From NCBI GenBank assembly GCA_003667245.1, contig RCNN01000073.1:1-64000 (forward strand): DNA of 64,000 bases. The letters run 5' to 3'. The stretch comes from Heterostelium multicystogenum. Taxonomy: Eukaryota > Evosea > Eumycetozoa > Acytosteliales > Acytosteliaceae. Shown here piece after piece: positions 24,925 to 37,124 of this stretch. The position numbers and the translations under genes are program-made. The notes below the pieces were generated by a model, which saw only the letters and a list, made by a program, of their open reading frames with translations, was not told the origin of the DNA and did no database searches. How positions within the stretch are numbered: the stretch's first letter is position 1; the number at the start of each line of letters is the position of its first letter.

Positions 24925-25323
24925 TATCTCGGTCGCAGCCGTTGCTTAGAGTTCTATTTGACTTTGTGTTTTGTTGTGAAATAATTATTAACACCAACAC
25001 TACCACCGATCTCAATTGCACCAAGTTTAATCCCCACAAAATAAAAACCAAAATTTTGAATTTGTTGGTGTTTTATAACAACAAAAAATAAACAACTAGT
25101 TAGATAATTATACTTGTACATACATAAACTAATAATAATTCAACTCAAATAAGAATCAACATCTTGTTTAGTTATTGCTATTACATTATATATATTCCTA
25201 TAACATACTTATTACTTTGTTATTTAGTTGTTTGTTTAGTTTAAACAAAACTGTTCTAATAGAAGAAGAAGAAAAAGAAGATTGAAAGAGATTAAGATAT
25301 ATAGTTAGATTAAGTGAGAAAGA
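24925..25323. other. Intergenic region
   Basis: AT-rich, no gene seen. A purine-rich GAAGAAGAAGAAAAAGAAG tract (about 25262-25280) sits just before the next start codon and is probably part of its 5' UTR. Confidence 0.5.
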
Positions 25324-25749
25324 ATGTACACAAAAGGATCATTCCAATTTCAAGCACCTACAAATTCAGATCAATTACCTTTGACCCAGGAAAGACTTAG
25401 AAATGTACAATGGCGACAACCACTGGGAAACACTAAATACTGGAATACCAACTCTATACATATGTGGGTCGATAAATCATACGAAGAATCAGATGTTTAT
25501 ATAAAGATACAAAAGGAAGATGAAGAGGAAAAGAGACAACAAGAATTAAAGAACAATAGTGCTACTGGTCAAGACATGAAAATCGATACGATAAAACTGC
25601 ATTCAAATGACAATAACAACAAAGAAGACCCAGATGGTGGCCAAAATGAAGATGAAGATAACCAAAAGAACAAATTAACTACAACTACTACAACTAATAA
25701 TAATGACAATGCAGTTGATCCCATGAAAGATGTGACAAAATCAGAATAA
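25324..25749 (+). CDS. Small acidic, partly disordered protein
   Basis: Intact single-exon ORF of 141 residues with a good start context (aagaATG). The first 60 residues look folded and conserved in style ('RLRNVQWRQPLGNTKYWNTN', 'MWVDKSYEESDVYIKIQKE'). The rest is a charged helix, then Asn/Asp/Thr-rich disorder with a poly-Thr run. There is no signal, membrane span or known motif. I do not recognise it. The intact frame amid broken neighbours and the dictyostelid-like composition support a real gene. Confidence 0.6.
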   Translation: MYTKGSFQFQAPTNSDQLPLTQERLRNVQWRQPLGNTKYWNTNSIHMWVDKSYEESDVYIKIQKEDEEEKRQQELKNNSATGQDMKIDTIKLHSNDNNNKEDPDGGQNEDEDNQKNKLTTTTTTNNNDNAVDPMKDVTKSE

Positions 25750-26085
25750 TAACAATAATAATTATAATAGTAAATAGTAACATTGTCCTTTCAAACCTTT
25801 CAATATTTATTTTTTTTTCTTACTACGATACACAAAGATGATTAACATAATATGTTGATACAATTCATCAATGACTACTTCAAGAGGTAGTCATCCAAGC
25901 TACAAACAACTCAACAACGACAACAAACAACACTTCCAACTATTATTTTAATCATCAATGTAATAAAATATTCGTAGTATCCCCAAACCAAAGATATCTA
26001 AATATTGTAAAGAATTGTTTTATGATCACAACGGAGCCTCCATTGTGGTTTAGTTGTCTCATTAATTATTACATATTTATTTGAT
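25750..26085. other. Convergent 3' spacer
   Basis: Lies between the 3' ends of the small acidic gene and the alpha-glucosidase gene. It holds AAT repeats and a short inverted repeat TGACTACTTC(AAGAG)GTAGTCA near 25872-25894. No gene is visible. Confidence 0.4.
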
Positions 26086-28957
26086 TTAGAATTTAAAATC
26101 GACGGTCCAGTCTGATCCAACTGGAAGATCTGGTTTTCTGATGGTGATGGTTGATTGAGCTTTGTTGTATTCAAATTGTAGTGGAGTGTTATTGAATGTA
26201 ATGGAAGATGGTTGTTTGTTGACTCCAATAACAACGATTCTTTCAATGGTGTTGACTGGCTTGAAGTTACCATTGCTGTCCAATGCCTTTGAGGTGAGTT
26301 GACCGTTTTCATATCGGAATTGACGGTATTGATATTGTCCCTTTTTGTAGTTGAAGCTGTGCTCGTCATCCATGAAGAGCTCTCCGCTGGCAAATTGGTC
26401 ACCATCGAGGGCAATCTTGAGTGTGTATGGGTCATCACGCATTTGGCTGGATGAACGACGCAATCTTTCTTTCTTTGGAATGATGGTTCCACCTCTTTGG
26501 AAGACTGGGATCTTTTGGAGTGGTGCCTCAATATCGTATTGTCCTGGCTTATACATCTTGTTGGTATCTACATCGAACCAGGTTTGCTTAGCACCACCTG
26601 GAAGAAGGACTTTAGCTTGTGTTTGACCTTGCTCGACAACTGGGTGAACCAATAGTGAGTTACCAACCATAAACTCATTCTCAACGGCGAACAAGTTGGA
26701 TTCTGATGGGAACTCAACCCAGAGTGGACGCATGGTGGGTGCACCATTGAGAGTGTTCTGGTAGAAGAGTGTATACCACAATGGGAGATATGAGTAACGT
26801 TGTTGGATGGCTGATCTCATGACTGAGAGATATGGCTCACCAACAACCATGGCTCACGACGCTTGGCGTCAAGATGAGCGTGACCACGGAAGAATGGTTG
26901 GAAGGCACCTGCTTGGTACCAACGTGCTAACAACTCACCGTCTGGATTACCAAAGAAACCACCAACATCAGCACCACTGAATGTGATACCAGCGAGACCG
27001 AGTGAAAGCAACATTGGTTGAGAAACCTTGAGATGTGACATTGGGCGGCATTATCACCAGTCCAGATGGCACCGATTCTTTGTGAACCTGCAAAGAAGGC
27101 ACGTGATAAGACGAATGGACGATCGTCTTGACCTGGGTTACGCTTGACCAAACCGTCAGCAGTGGCCATGTGATAGTAATAACCATACATATTGTGGAGA
27201 TCACGATGCTCGACGGATCCATGGTGGAGTGCATCCTTGTGCATTGATACTTCAGGTCCATCGAAAACGGAGGGTTCATTCATGTCATTCCAAACATAGA
27301 GAGATGGAGTTGAACCAATGTATTTAGTGTAAGCGAATTGATCTGCCCACCAATCACGAACTGCTTTGTTGGTAAAGTCGAGGTAAGAAGAACTACCTGG
27401 CCAGCACCAACCATCGTAGTCGGTGGTACCGTCGGCCTTCTTCACGTAGTGACCAAGACTGGATGCTTGTGAGTGAATGTAATAACCATTGTCACGCTTG
27501 ATATGTGGGTCAATAATGGTAACCATCTTTCTGTGCTTGAGAGCAATTAACTTTTGCATGGCCTCTGGAGTTGGGAAATTAACCTTGTCCCAAGTGAAGT
27601 ATCTCTTTGCCGTCTGTATGCTCGATATCCAACCAGATTACATCATATGGAATATTGTTTGAATCGAATCCTTCATCAACTTGTTTAACATCATTTTCAT
27701 CCTAGAATTGAATAATAAATATTTTAGCTTAACTAATGCTTCAAGATCAGTGCCTGTGATTTTCTATTTACCTTGTAGTTCCAACGACATTGATGATATC
27801 CAAGAGCGAATAATTGTGGTAATGAAGTTGTACCTGTGAGTGATGCATATTGCTTTGAAGATATTCATTGGAGTTGGACCTGTAAGGAACAATACATCCA
27901 TAACACCAGTCTCACTTATCCAGTGGGTGTCCTTGGATGGAACACCATTGGCGTCCTTGGAGTCTGATACATCGATGAATGTTTCAGCTGCGTTCAACCA
28001 AAAGAGTGCAACAGTCTTCTTGGTATCGTGTGAGATCATCAATGGAACGGCACCGTAGAGTGCAGATGTCTTGTCCAATTCATACTCGAATACATCAAGA
28101 TTGTAGAGACGATATGGATTCTCGTTGATTCCTTCTCCCTGAGTGTTACGGAGTGCAAGTGATGTGGTGTGCTCTGGAATACCATAGACGTGTTGAGATC
28201 CAACGAATTTGATGTCCATACCAATAGCCATGGGTCCGTGTGGTTTCGAGTCATGGTGAGATTGGAAACGCTCTTCCCACATACCTTCTGGATAAGCTGG
28301 TTCTGGTGCAGGTGGTTGCTCCTCACCCTCGACTGGGTTTTGGATTTGGAACTGGCTGTGGTGGCAATGGCTTAGTACGCATATGCTCAAAGTGGAACAA
28401 TCCACGTGAGTTGGCAGACATGGCCAACTCACCAGCAACGTATACATCTAGCTTGAATGGGTTGAACTGGAGACGTGCCAAGCTGTTCTTACCAAACTTG
28501 AAAGACAATCCATTGCTCTCCTTTTCGAGCTATTGATCGCCTCATACTTGATGCTATCCAACAAAACGTCCTGTACTTGATAACGCTTCTTGTTTGGAAG
28601 TGGGTTCTTCTCGTGAACACGGAAACGCAAGATTCCATTTTTGATGACTCTAATTTCAAAGCTGAGCTGGTCAACATTGGCAGCATTGATCTCGACGATC
28701 TCACCAACCAAGTTACCATCACTTAGTTTGCACGGTGTCGGCAACGATCTGATGTCTAAACATTTGTGTATTATTATTATTATCGGGGGAAGCTCTATTA
28801 CGCTTGCAGAAGAGAGGTCTTGACAAGTCTTGAATTTGCTTGCGTCGACGGCCTCTGTCAATGCGATGAATGATGTGACGACCAACAGTAAACCGACCAC
28901 CAACAAAGGTAGTCCAATCGATGCTTTATGTTGTTGTTGTACTTTCATCTTCACCAA
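26086..28957 (-). CDS. modA: ER glucosidase II alpha subunit (GH31)
   Basis: Catalytic subunit of ER glucosidase II, which trims the inner glucoses from N-glycans for calnexin-type quality control; modA is the D. discoideum name. From the ATG at 28955-28957 there is a hydrophobic signal ('[19 protein letters not shown]'). Then come the N-terminal cysteine block ('KFKTCQDLS', '[10 protein letters not shown]'), '[18 protein letters not shown]' and the GH31 active site '[19 protein letters not shown]' (about 27240-27300; the Asp in WNDMNEP is the nucleophile). Further on are '[15 protein letters not shown]' and '[19 protein letters not shown]'. The C-terminal beta-sandwich includes '[19 protein letters not shown]'. 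One intron at about 27703-27771. Frame changes near 28750, 28510, 28330, 27600, 27040 and 26830. All known family blocks are present and in order, so the gene is probably intact in the organism. Confidence 0.92.
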
Positions 28958-29191
28958 GAGTTAATAATTTAAAAAAATAAAACAAAGACCAACATCAACC
29001 TCAGTTTCAAACACACCACCATCCAACTGCAACTACCAATTTAATTTTTGTGAAAAAAAAAAAACAAAATTAAATTTCTGTTAAAAAAGTTGGTGTGTCA
29101 CCACCTACCTGATCTAAGCTGTGACTCATATGATTGTGATCAGACGAGATAGACTAGATTAAGACCAAATATGATCAATGATCAATGATCA

Positions 29192-30038
29192 ATGAATACC
29201 GACTCGACTGCATTTGCCAATAATGATGGCAACAACCCTAACTGTGTCATCCAGAAGAATAGCGGTGGTAATGGAAGTAGTGGAAATGAGAAGAAACCTC
29301 TTATCGATATAGAGTGTCTGGTGCAGCGGTATTCTAGCAGATGTTCACAATCGGTCATTCACATGGCGCATCAAAATCTATCTCGATTTGATGGTATTGA
29401 AGAATTGGTACCATATTGAATTCGATACAATATCATCGCAATCATTATATCACATAATTACAAATCAATCGACCAGTAACAGTGGTAATAGCTGTAAAGA
29501 TATCATCATCTTAAAAGCCATGGAATCTGCAGATGTCAAAGTAAGTTGATTTTGGAAATGATTTTTAAAGGATACCATCATTTACTTACTAACTTACTTC
29601 ACCCTATTCATCATTCTTAATCTAACTATCTATCTATTAATAGGAATCGGTCATTATCTTCCCAACGAAAATAACAACCGAATGGTCATTCCAAAAGTAA
29701 TATCCTTTTATTTTCCAAATTTGATACTTACTTATACTAACATTATTTGATATAGATTAGATAGATTATTGAAGGAATCATCGATAAAAGTAGATTATAA
29801 TATAAATCTATTATTATTTGCTGGATGGACCAAGATTCATCACTATCATACTATAGACTTACAAAGCCTGTACTCAAACCCAATATTAACTTTGTGAAAG
29901 AGAATTAATTGCAATGTGCCACAATGCACATTATTCCAGAAAATTGCTAAGAAGCTACTATTGACTGAATCAGCAATTTGGTATATACATCATTTCAACT
30001 GTACCCTGAGTCAATTGTCAAAGAGAGGTAACTGGTGA
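29192..30038 (+). CDS. Unknown protein, three exons
   Basis: Three exons are supported by consensus junctions: introns 29541-29643 and 29697-29755, both phase-compatible. The N-terminus is Asn/Gly/Ser-rich ('MNTDSTAFANNDGNNPN'). Then come 'IECLVQRYSSRCSQSVIHM', 'SSQSLYHIITNQ', 'DIIILKAMESADVKESVII', 'DRLLKESSIKVDYNINLLL' and 'FQKIAKKLLLTESAIWYIHH', ending at the TGA 30036-30038. Frame changes occur near 29410 and 29895. About 240 residues; the pattern of amphipathic helices suggests a small folded protein. I do not recognise a family. Confidence 0.45.
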
Positions 30039-32691
30039 AATAGCACAGGTGACATATGATTAAAAAACACTCCTTTAATTACAGTTATTTTCAGTCATCA
30101 TAATTTCAATAAACCAATACTTTAACTAATTAAATTAATAAACCTCACAAAGATACATCACTAAGATTTAGTAAAAGATATCAAATCTAATCAGATGTCA
30201 AATTAGATAAATAAACTTTACTAATTGTATCCAACAATAAGCAAATAAAATATGAAGTCCAATAGATTAGAATGGCAAATTATATTTATGTGATCAACAT
30301 ATGAGTATAGTGATAATCATACTTTATATATATAATATTACGAATCCCAAAAAAAAAAATAATAACTAACTAATATTAGGAATCCAAAAAAGAAAAATAT
30401 TTATTATTATTAATAATAATATTATTATTATTAAATTCTATATAGCCGAAATTTACTTTCAATTTCCGATAAGTTGTCTTTTGTAAAACTTCCCAACTTA
30501 CTGAAATTTGGTTTGAGGGGCAAGAAGAAAAGATATTTTTTTTAAATCACATTCACCATCAATTGCAACAACATACAACATCAGTCAACATCGAGATTTT
30601 TAAGTTGATTGCACCTTTTGGATTGATAGGGGGCAAAAAACTCTAAAGATGGCAATCTACATATACAATTTTAGACTTCAAGATTGATTATCCAGATATT
30701 AATTTTTTTTTTGGTTTCAATTGTACTTTTAATATGAAAGGAAAGGAATTAGACTTAAATTATTAAAAACAAAATAATTAAAAATTGATGTTGAAAACCA
30801 ATCCATTGGATTGGACTTATGGGTTTTGATGGCTTATGAAAGTACATTAGAATGGCTGATGGTCAACCATCAATCCAACTAACTAAAGCCTTTTCCAACC
30901 AACTGAGTAATAGATTAATTTAATTTATTAATAAATAGTGGATAAATATCTAGGAACCGTCCACAAAGTTATATTAATTCTTCTCACAAGGTAATGTCAC
31001 CATACTCCACTGAGCCATTGAGCCAATGGGTTGTGGCTGAGTAGTTAAGATGAGTTCTTGAATAATATCAATCCGTATTCTTACACTTCCATTGGAAATT
31101 TAAATTGAAATGTCTGTCGATTGGTAATCAATCGTGGTTGTTGAATGCCTGATATCGGAATCAAACCCACCATCTTCTTCCTTTTCTTCCTTGACTCCTT
31201 TCTATAGAAATTGATTCTGAATTGTTAACCAATATTGGGCAGTGGGTTCCCACGGGAACCACAACATCAATCGCATACATCCTTTCATTTTTCATATGAA
31301 CTACTTTGACCAACTTTAAGCAAGGGATGGTATTAGTGGTGTTTGATTGTTAGAAAGAAATAGTTGATGAAACTGAAAAAACTATTTATTCCCAAATCTA
31401 TTAAGGTGATCACCCTAGCTAATAGTTGTTTAGTCCGAATCTTGTTGGTGGTAATTGACAATAAATATCTTATTTTGGGTATCAATTGTCGCATTTCTAA
31501 CGAGTTGATAAGTTGGGTTCAGTTTTTTTAAGTTTCCTCTTAATGGAATCATAAATTTGGAATTGTGTTTGGCACTCCTACACTTAATTAAATATTAATT
31601 ATTTTTGATGGTTGATTAAATAGGACTCCGAATCCCCGAAAATATCAGTTGTTTTGCAAAACAACCTACCATACAGTAGGTGCGTCTAATTGACACAACC
31701 ACCCCCAAATCAAAAAGACCACAGATGGGAGCTTGGTTGTAAATTTCTTAAGATTATTATGACTACACACAATAGTGTTGTTGAAATCACTCCGTGAGAA
31801 ATTACCAAAATAATTTAAAATCATCAAAAAAAAAAAACAAACAAAAAATACAATTCTTGTTGAGTTTGTTATTTTGTGCAGTACAATTGATTTAAGATGG
31901 CACTGCAAAGTGTGCCTACTCCATGACGCTGGTGCTTTTTTAACTATTTGCAAAGGTGGACTTACCAGCCATGATTTCTTTTGTTAAAAATACATTAAAA
32001 AAAATCGCAATTTTTAAAAATCTATTTCGCAGCATACAGCAAGGAACACAGCCGACAATCATGATAATAAAAATGGGATGTGTTGATGTTTTTTTTTACC
32101 ATAACACACCACACTTTATTTTGATCTTTTACAAATCTACAGTGGTCTTGATTCTGATTTTTTGTAAAAATCAAACTAATTTGATGATTTTATTTTTTTT
32201 ATTTTGAGCAATTTCTTCTCGGCATATTGCAACAAAAAAGAACAACTTTATTGTTAAAAAGTCCACATCACCCAAACAAGTACCTCATCACCCGTTGTTG
32301 GGTACATTTTAGTTTCTCGAAATTCTTTTTTTTACTCATCATCTTAACAAGAAGTTTTGCACTCAAATCTTTTGTTTTTTTGATCGGTATCTTCTGTTCA
32401 TTAGAGGAACGGCATAATTAAAATCGCGGAAATTAATTCTCTCACTAGCAATTCTTGTTCCTACTAAATCCATAGTTCACATCTACCATTAAAATCAACA
32501 ACTCTTTCCACTCTTCATTCCAAACAAAATCATTTTGTTAACCAATAAATAATAATAATACTAATAATAATAAATAATCTTAACAAATAAATATATAACA
32601 ATATTATTAATACATAAATATACTACTAATAAAAATAATAATAATTTATATGTGTTATAACTACTTCAAATACAACTACTGAAATAATTAA
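30039..32691. other. Long intergenic region
   Basis: 2.65 kb without a supportable gene. It contains poly(A), TAA/ATT microsatellites (about 30390-30435) and scattered less AT-rich patches (30990-31290 and 31440-31960) that do not code in any frame. A TTATGGGT (30815-30822; reverse of ACCCATAA) and a tRNA-Ser-like A-box at 31030-31050 are discussed as findings. The last 500 bases must include the promoter of the GATA gene. Confidence 0.45.
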
Positions 32692-34388
32692 ATGGATAAT
32701 CAAGATTCTATATATTTTAGTAACACTAATGTTACATCACAATCCAATTGGAAGTTAAGTTGGAAGAAGGTAAACAAAAAAAAAACTATAACAATAACAA
32801 TAACAAATAATCATGTTTAATTTAAACAATATTATTTATAATCAATATGATATTAACCTATATAATTCTTATGAATCTTCTTTTGTTTAATTCTATTTCT
32901 TATAAAGATTCAACAATGCGGTTTTGACTTTCAATCAGTTGCCGGTTTGATTCTTAGTGAAGGATCAAATTTTCGGTCACCACGATCTTGCTGATATCTT
33001 TGAAAAGTCGTTGATTCTGATGTTGTTGGTCGAAAACAACACACGTCAACTCAATTCAAACAAATCTCTATTGACCCACTATATCGAACTCCTCTCCGGT
33101 TCTCTCTCCACTTCCTCCCCCTCAACGGTTCAGATAAGAAATCTGACCTTTTAAACCTGTTTGCCAATCATTCACAAAAAGGTAACCTTGTATCATTGCT
33201 CTACAATCTTTCAGAGCTTACTTCTACTGTAGATGTCAATCAATTGTTCAAGCCACAATCACAACCACAACAGGTTTGCTGTCACCGCTTCCTCTCCTTC
33301 TACATCCTCCCTCTTCCTTGGTGCAACTTGTAACAGCACTCAAAGATTTGTTCAACCATCTGCTCTTATTCCAACCTCTGTTTTGACATCATTATTCAAC
33401 ATTCCAGCATCTAACAACCAACAAGTTGTTGAAATCAAATCTTCATCTTCAAGTTGCTCATCTGCAACCACTACACCTGTTTTGACATCACAAAGTGATT
33501 CGCCACTCCTCTTCACCAAACCCATTGTCATTGTCAACCGAAGTTGAAAATGACGACGACTTTGAAAATAATGACAGTCCATTGTCCTCCTCTACAGACG
33601 TAGTTTCCACAATCATCTGCTGGAAACATGATGAATGGTGCAAATCAATCCAATACCAAGCGTAAGCGTCGTCCAGAGCACCAGCTCCATTCTTGGACTC
33701 ACTTTTCTGTCACTCCTGCGGTGAGACACAAACCTCCCAATGGCGTCGTGGTCCAGATGGTTGCAAGTCACTCTGCAAACGCCTGTGGTATCCGTTTCGC
33801 CAACATCGTAAACAAAGAGAAAGCCTTGGCTGCCAAGGACAACAACAAGACCATTTCTATCAACATGTTGCTCAATGACTCTGCTCAATCTGATGCCTCA
33901 ATGAAAGAACGATTCCTCCCACTTGTTCCATCTGGTCCATCTTCAATGCCAAGCACACCCACTTCTGCCACCCAAGTCAGTTCCATTCTACACCAACACC
34001 AAGCTTGCATACGCCCCAGCACCACCACCCAAAAAGTCGGTTTCCGCCACCAACTTGATTGGTTCCGCATCATCTTCTCCATCATCCTCTCCACTCCAAT
34101 CACCACAAAGCAACGCAACTCACAAACGTAAACTCTCAAAACTCCACCAACACTACACTTCCAATCATTTCCCAAACTTCGGCAATGAAATCACACAAGA
34201 CTTTCCACCCATTTGAAAGTCACGATCTTACCGCATCGATTCACCAATCACTCAACAATCTCACACAATCCCCAAGCAGCAACGCCCCAACCGCCAAATT
34301 CAGTTTTTCAAGTTTCCCACTTGATGCACTGTCTACCATTGCTTCATCAGAAGCTTTGCTTATCAACAATGATCATATCATCAATTAA
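32692..34388 (+). CDS. GATA zinc-finger transcription factor
   Basis: Exon 1 is 32692-32769 ('MDNQDSIYFSNTNVTSQS'), the intron 32770-32907, and exon 2 starts 'IQQCGFDFQSVAGLILSEG'. A single type-IVb GATA finger lies at about 33705-33800: 'FCHSCGETQTSQWRRGPDG' then 'SLCNACGIRFANIV', i.e. C-x2-C-x18-C-x2-C with the W-R-R-G-P core. Such factors bind GATA sites and act in dictyostelid development. The rest is Ser/Thr/Pro/Gln-rich, as in the dictyostelid Gta family. The finger is split between two frames at about 33773, and other shifts occur near 32965, 33150, 33280, 33540 and 33980; each half reads well, so I assume errors. The end is taken as the stop at 34386-34388 ('SEALLINNDHIIN'). Which Gta paralogue this is cannot be told. 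Confidence 0.85.
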
Positions 34389-35119
34389 GAGCGTCTATTT
34401 GGTGAACAAACAATTAACTTAATCTTGTCATGCGGTGGCAATCAACTTCAACTTCAGCTTCAACTAACCCTCCAATTAGTTGTTTATTTATTTCAATACC
34501 ACATCCAATTTGTTATATACTTCAACACCTCCCCTCCCTCCCCTTCTCTGCAAGCTATTGAATTCGCTTCTTTATAGAATATTAATGCTAAAACCACTTG
34601 TATATTTAACTTCCAACTCAAATCAACAGATATTTAACTTCACTAAACCCTCCCCTTATTTAAATAAAAGAATGACTGAAATTGTCTAATTCTTTTGTAC
34701 CAATGAACAAATTGATATTTCTTCACTTATTATTCTTTTTTTTGAACAACAAAATCACCCTATTTAAGGATGTTTATTTCCCACTAATCGGTTAGCTTGA
34801 TTAAAAATTTAAGTTATATCCACACAACCTTGCAAGATCTCCCAGGATACTGAAAATGTAATTTGCTAATTATCAATTTTTTGAGTGGTTACTTGATGAC
34901 GATGCAAACATCTTAATTAAAAATTTAAGTTGATGGTAATTTAATTTTATTTGGATTTGAGACTCAAATCAGAAACCTTCAACCTCAACTTTTTATATAT
35001 ATTGTTGTTAATTCCATTAAAGTTTCAATAATAATTATAATAATAATAATAATAATAAAGTAGAAGTCAGTAAGCCTTTCATTTTTTGATAGTTTAATCC
35101 ATTTTATGACTAGGAAATA
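34389..35119. other. Intergenic region
   Basis: AT-rich with a C/T-rich patch (34500-34560) and a (TAA)n run at 35037-35057. The sequence ttaattaaaaatttaagtt occurs twice with small changes (34798-34816 and 34913-34931). No gene supported. Confidence 0.4.
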
Positions 35120-36997
35120 ATGGATAATAGTGAATTCAATTATAGGTGTGGAGTTCACTCAAAGAAGCTAAAATACATATGCTTCAAATGTTGTGTTATG
35201 TTTTGTTCCAGGTGTGCCGTCAAACACCCCCATGAGAAAGGAATTGATCATATTACAGTTGAAATCCAAGAAGCTAAAGATAATTTGGAACAAGTCTTCA
35301 GCAAAGAACTAGGAAATCAAAGCGATATCACGAAGAATAAGATTAAAGAGAAAAGTGGACAGTGTGTTTAAAGTGTTGAAAGATGCCTCTACCTACTATT
35401 CAGATTTGGATTCGAAATTATCAGATATACAAAGGCATTTTTCATCTTTGCTCGAATATCTTAGGCTTGAGCAAGCTCGCCTAGAGAGACCAATTAAAAA
35501 GGAAAAGGAAGAGATACTCAAGTTTATTGAGAACCCAATCGAAGAGTTGAAAATGTTTTCCCAAATATATAATAAGTACAAGGATGGAGGTATTGTGCAG
35601 CCAAACGTTGATGAATCTTCTTCAACGATTGAATACTCCCCAAAATCAATCTCCGAGAATGGACAGATTATCATCGAATATGACACAGTTATTTCATCGT
35701 TAAATAACTGTAGTACACTACTAGATTTCCTCCAAAAGAATCACAAGATATTTGGAAAAGAGGACAAAAAGAATATTCCTCCATTCCATTCACCACCCAG
35801 TGATAATGATGAACCATCTTCTGAAATAGATAAACTGGACCCAATATTATACATGCTTTACAACTATAACAACCAGTATCCCATTGAGTCAATACCGGTT
35901 CCAAAGCATGTAATCAATTTTAAAGTAGAAAAGGTCAGCAAAGTTGAAGAGTTGCTTAAGGAAAAATTCGAAGCACTATTATTCTTACAACCGAGAGACT
36001 AGATAATTCAATGTGTGATTTAAGAAATTCTCCAGTTAAGTCCAATCAAGCCCCTCATGAAACAAGTAGCAACCAAGAAGATGAATATGAAGATGAAGAA
36101 AGAGAAGAAAGTGAAGATAAATTTGTTGAAGATACAACAGGTAAACAAGCTTATATATTTTCAACCAAAATTAGAAGAGAAGGCGTAAATAGCTGTGTAT
36201 CTCTCATTAATATTTCAGATAATATTTCCACCACTAAACAACTACTACCGACTTTACATTCAATTTCGATTGTAAATGCCAATAACAATATCTTTATATT
36301 TGGTGGAGGAAATGATACAGATGTTGTAAGCCAATCCAAGTACTATAGATTCAATTCCAATAAAAGGACCTTTGTTGAAGGTTCTATATCTGGAGTGGCT
36401 GGAGGAAGGTCAATTTCCGTTTGCTATGATGGAGACAAATATATCTATCTAATTAATGGCTACAGCGGTGTTTCAAAATCTATTGTAAAGAGAATTGATC
36501 GCTTCTGCATGAGCAACATGACCTTTGAAAAATTCTACGACTTCTGGAGTAGCAAGGGCAACCATATCATGTCGTTCTTTTACGGAGGTCTCATCTACAC
36601 ATTGGATACAACAACTATCTATGAGTTTGACCCCGTCAGTAAAGTGGTCACTAACAAAATCATAGATGAACTCAAAAGAAATGTATTCAGCGTGCACTGA
36701 CAACAATGGAAACATATATATCCTCTCAAAGGGTCCAAGTAATCATTTTTTAGATACAATATTCAGAGTGGAGAAATCATCAAACTGGGATTACTTCTTC
36801 CTGACCAAACTAAAATTCATTTTGGTGACTCTTTCCTCTATCATAGAGTGTCGGATAGTGACCAACGGCTTTACCTGATAGGAGGTATCCGCAAGAGCAA
36901 CTACATGTATTATATTGAAGCCAATTTTTGGACAACTTTCTACGAGGATGATGAATCAGATAGAATTAGATGTGGTTCTGCTATTTTGAGAATGTAG
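35120..36997 (+). CDS. B-box zinc finger protein with kelch-like C-terminus
   Basis: Starts with a B-box: 'CGVHSKKLKYICFKC', 'MFCSRCAVKHPHEKGIDH' (C-x2-H, C-x2-C, C-x2-C, H, H). Then comes a helical, coiled-coil-like part ('KVLKDASTYYSDLDSKLSDI', 'LEQARLERPIKKEKEEILKF') and a charged linker ('EDEYEDEEREESEDKF'). The C-terminal half is beta-rich with kelch-like blades, each with an aromatic/Gly pattern: 'NNIFIFGGGNDTDVVSQSK', 'GDKYIYLINGYSGVSKS', 'YGGLIYTLDTTTIYEFDP', 'GNIYILSKGPSN', 'QRLYLIGGIRKS'. This B-box + coiled coil + kelch/NHL-like plan is an expanded dictyostelid family. Frame slips near 35355 (A-run), 35995, 36690 and 36825. The end is the TAG at 36995-36997. Role unknown, perhaps adaptor or ligase-like. 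Confidence 0.7.
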
Positions 36998-37124
36998 ATT
37001 AGGTGGAGTTCAAAGAGCGTCTGTTGGATCAGCAACATTCAAAATAAAACCTTATTTTTAGAAGTTATTGGTTTTTTTTATTTATTTCACTGTTATTTTC
37101 TTAATGATACATCGTTTAGTATAT

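Noticed and set aside
31141..31180. Possible tRNA T-arm on the - strand (GGGTTTGATTCC)
   Set aside because: The stem bases around it do not pair and no acceptor or D-arm is present in the right spacing on that strand.
31666..32421. Three short ORFs in the 30-32.7 kb spacer
   Set aside because: Lys/Phe runs from A/T tracts, no conserved motif, no splice context.
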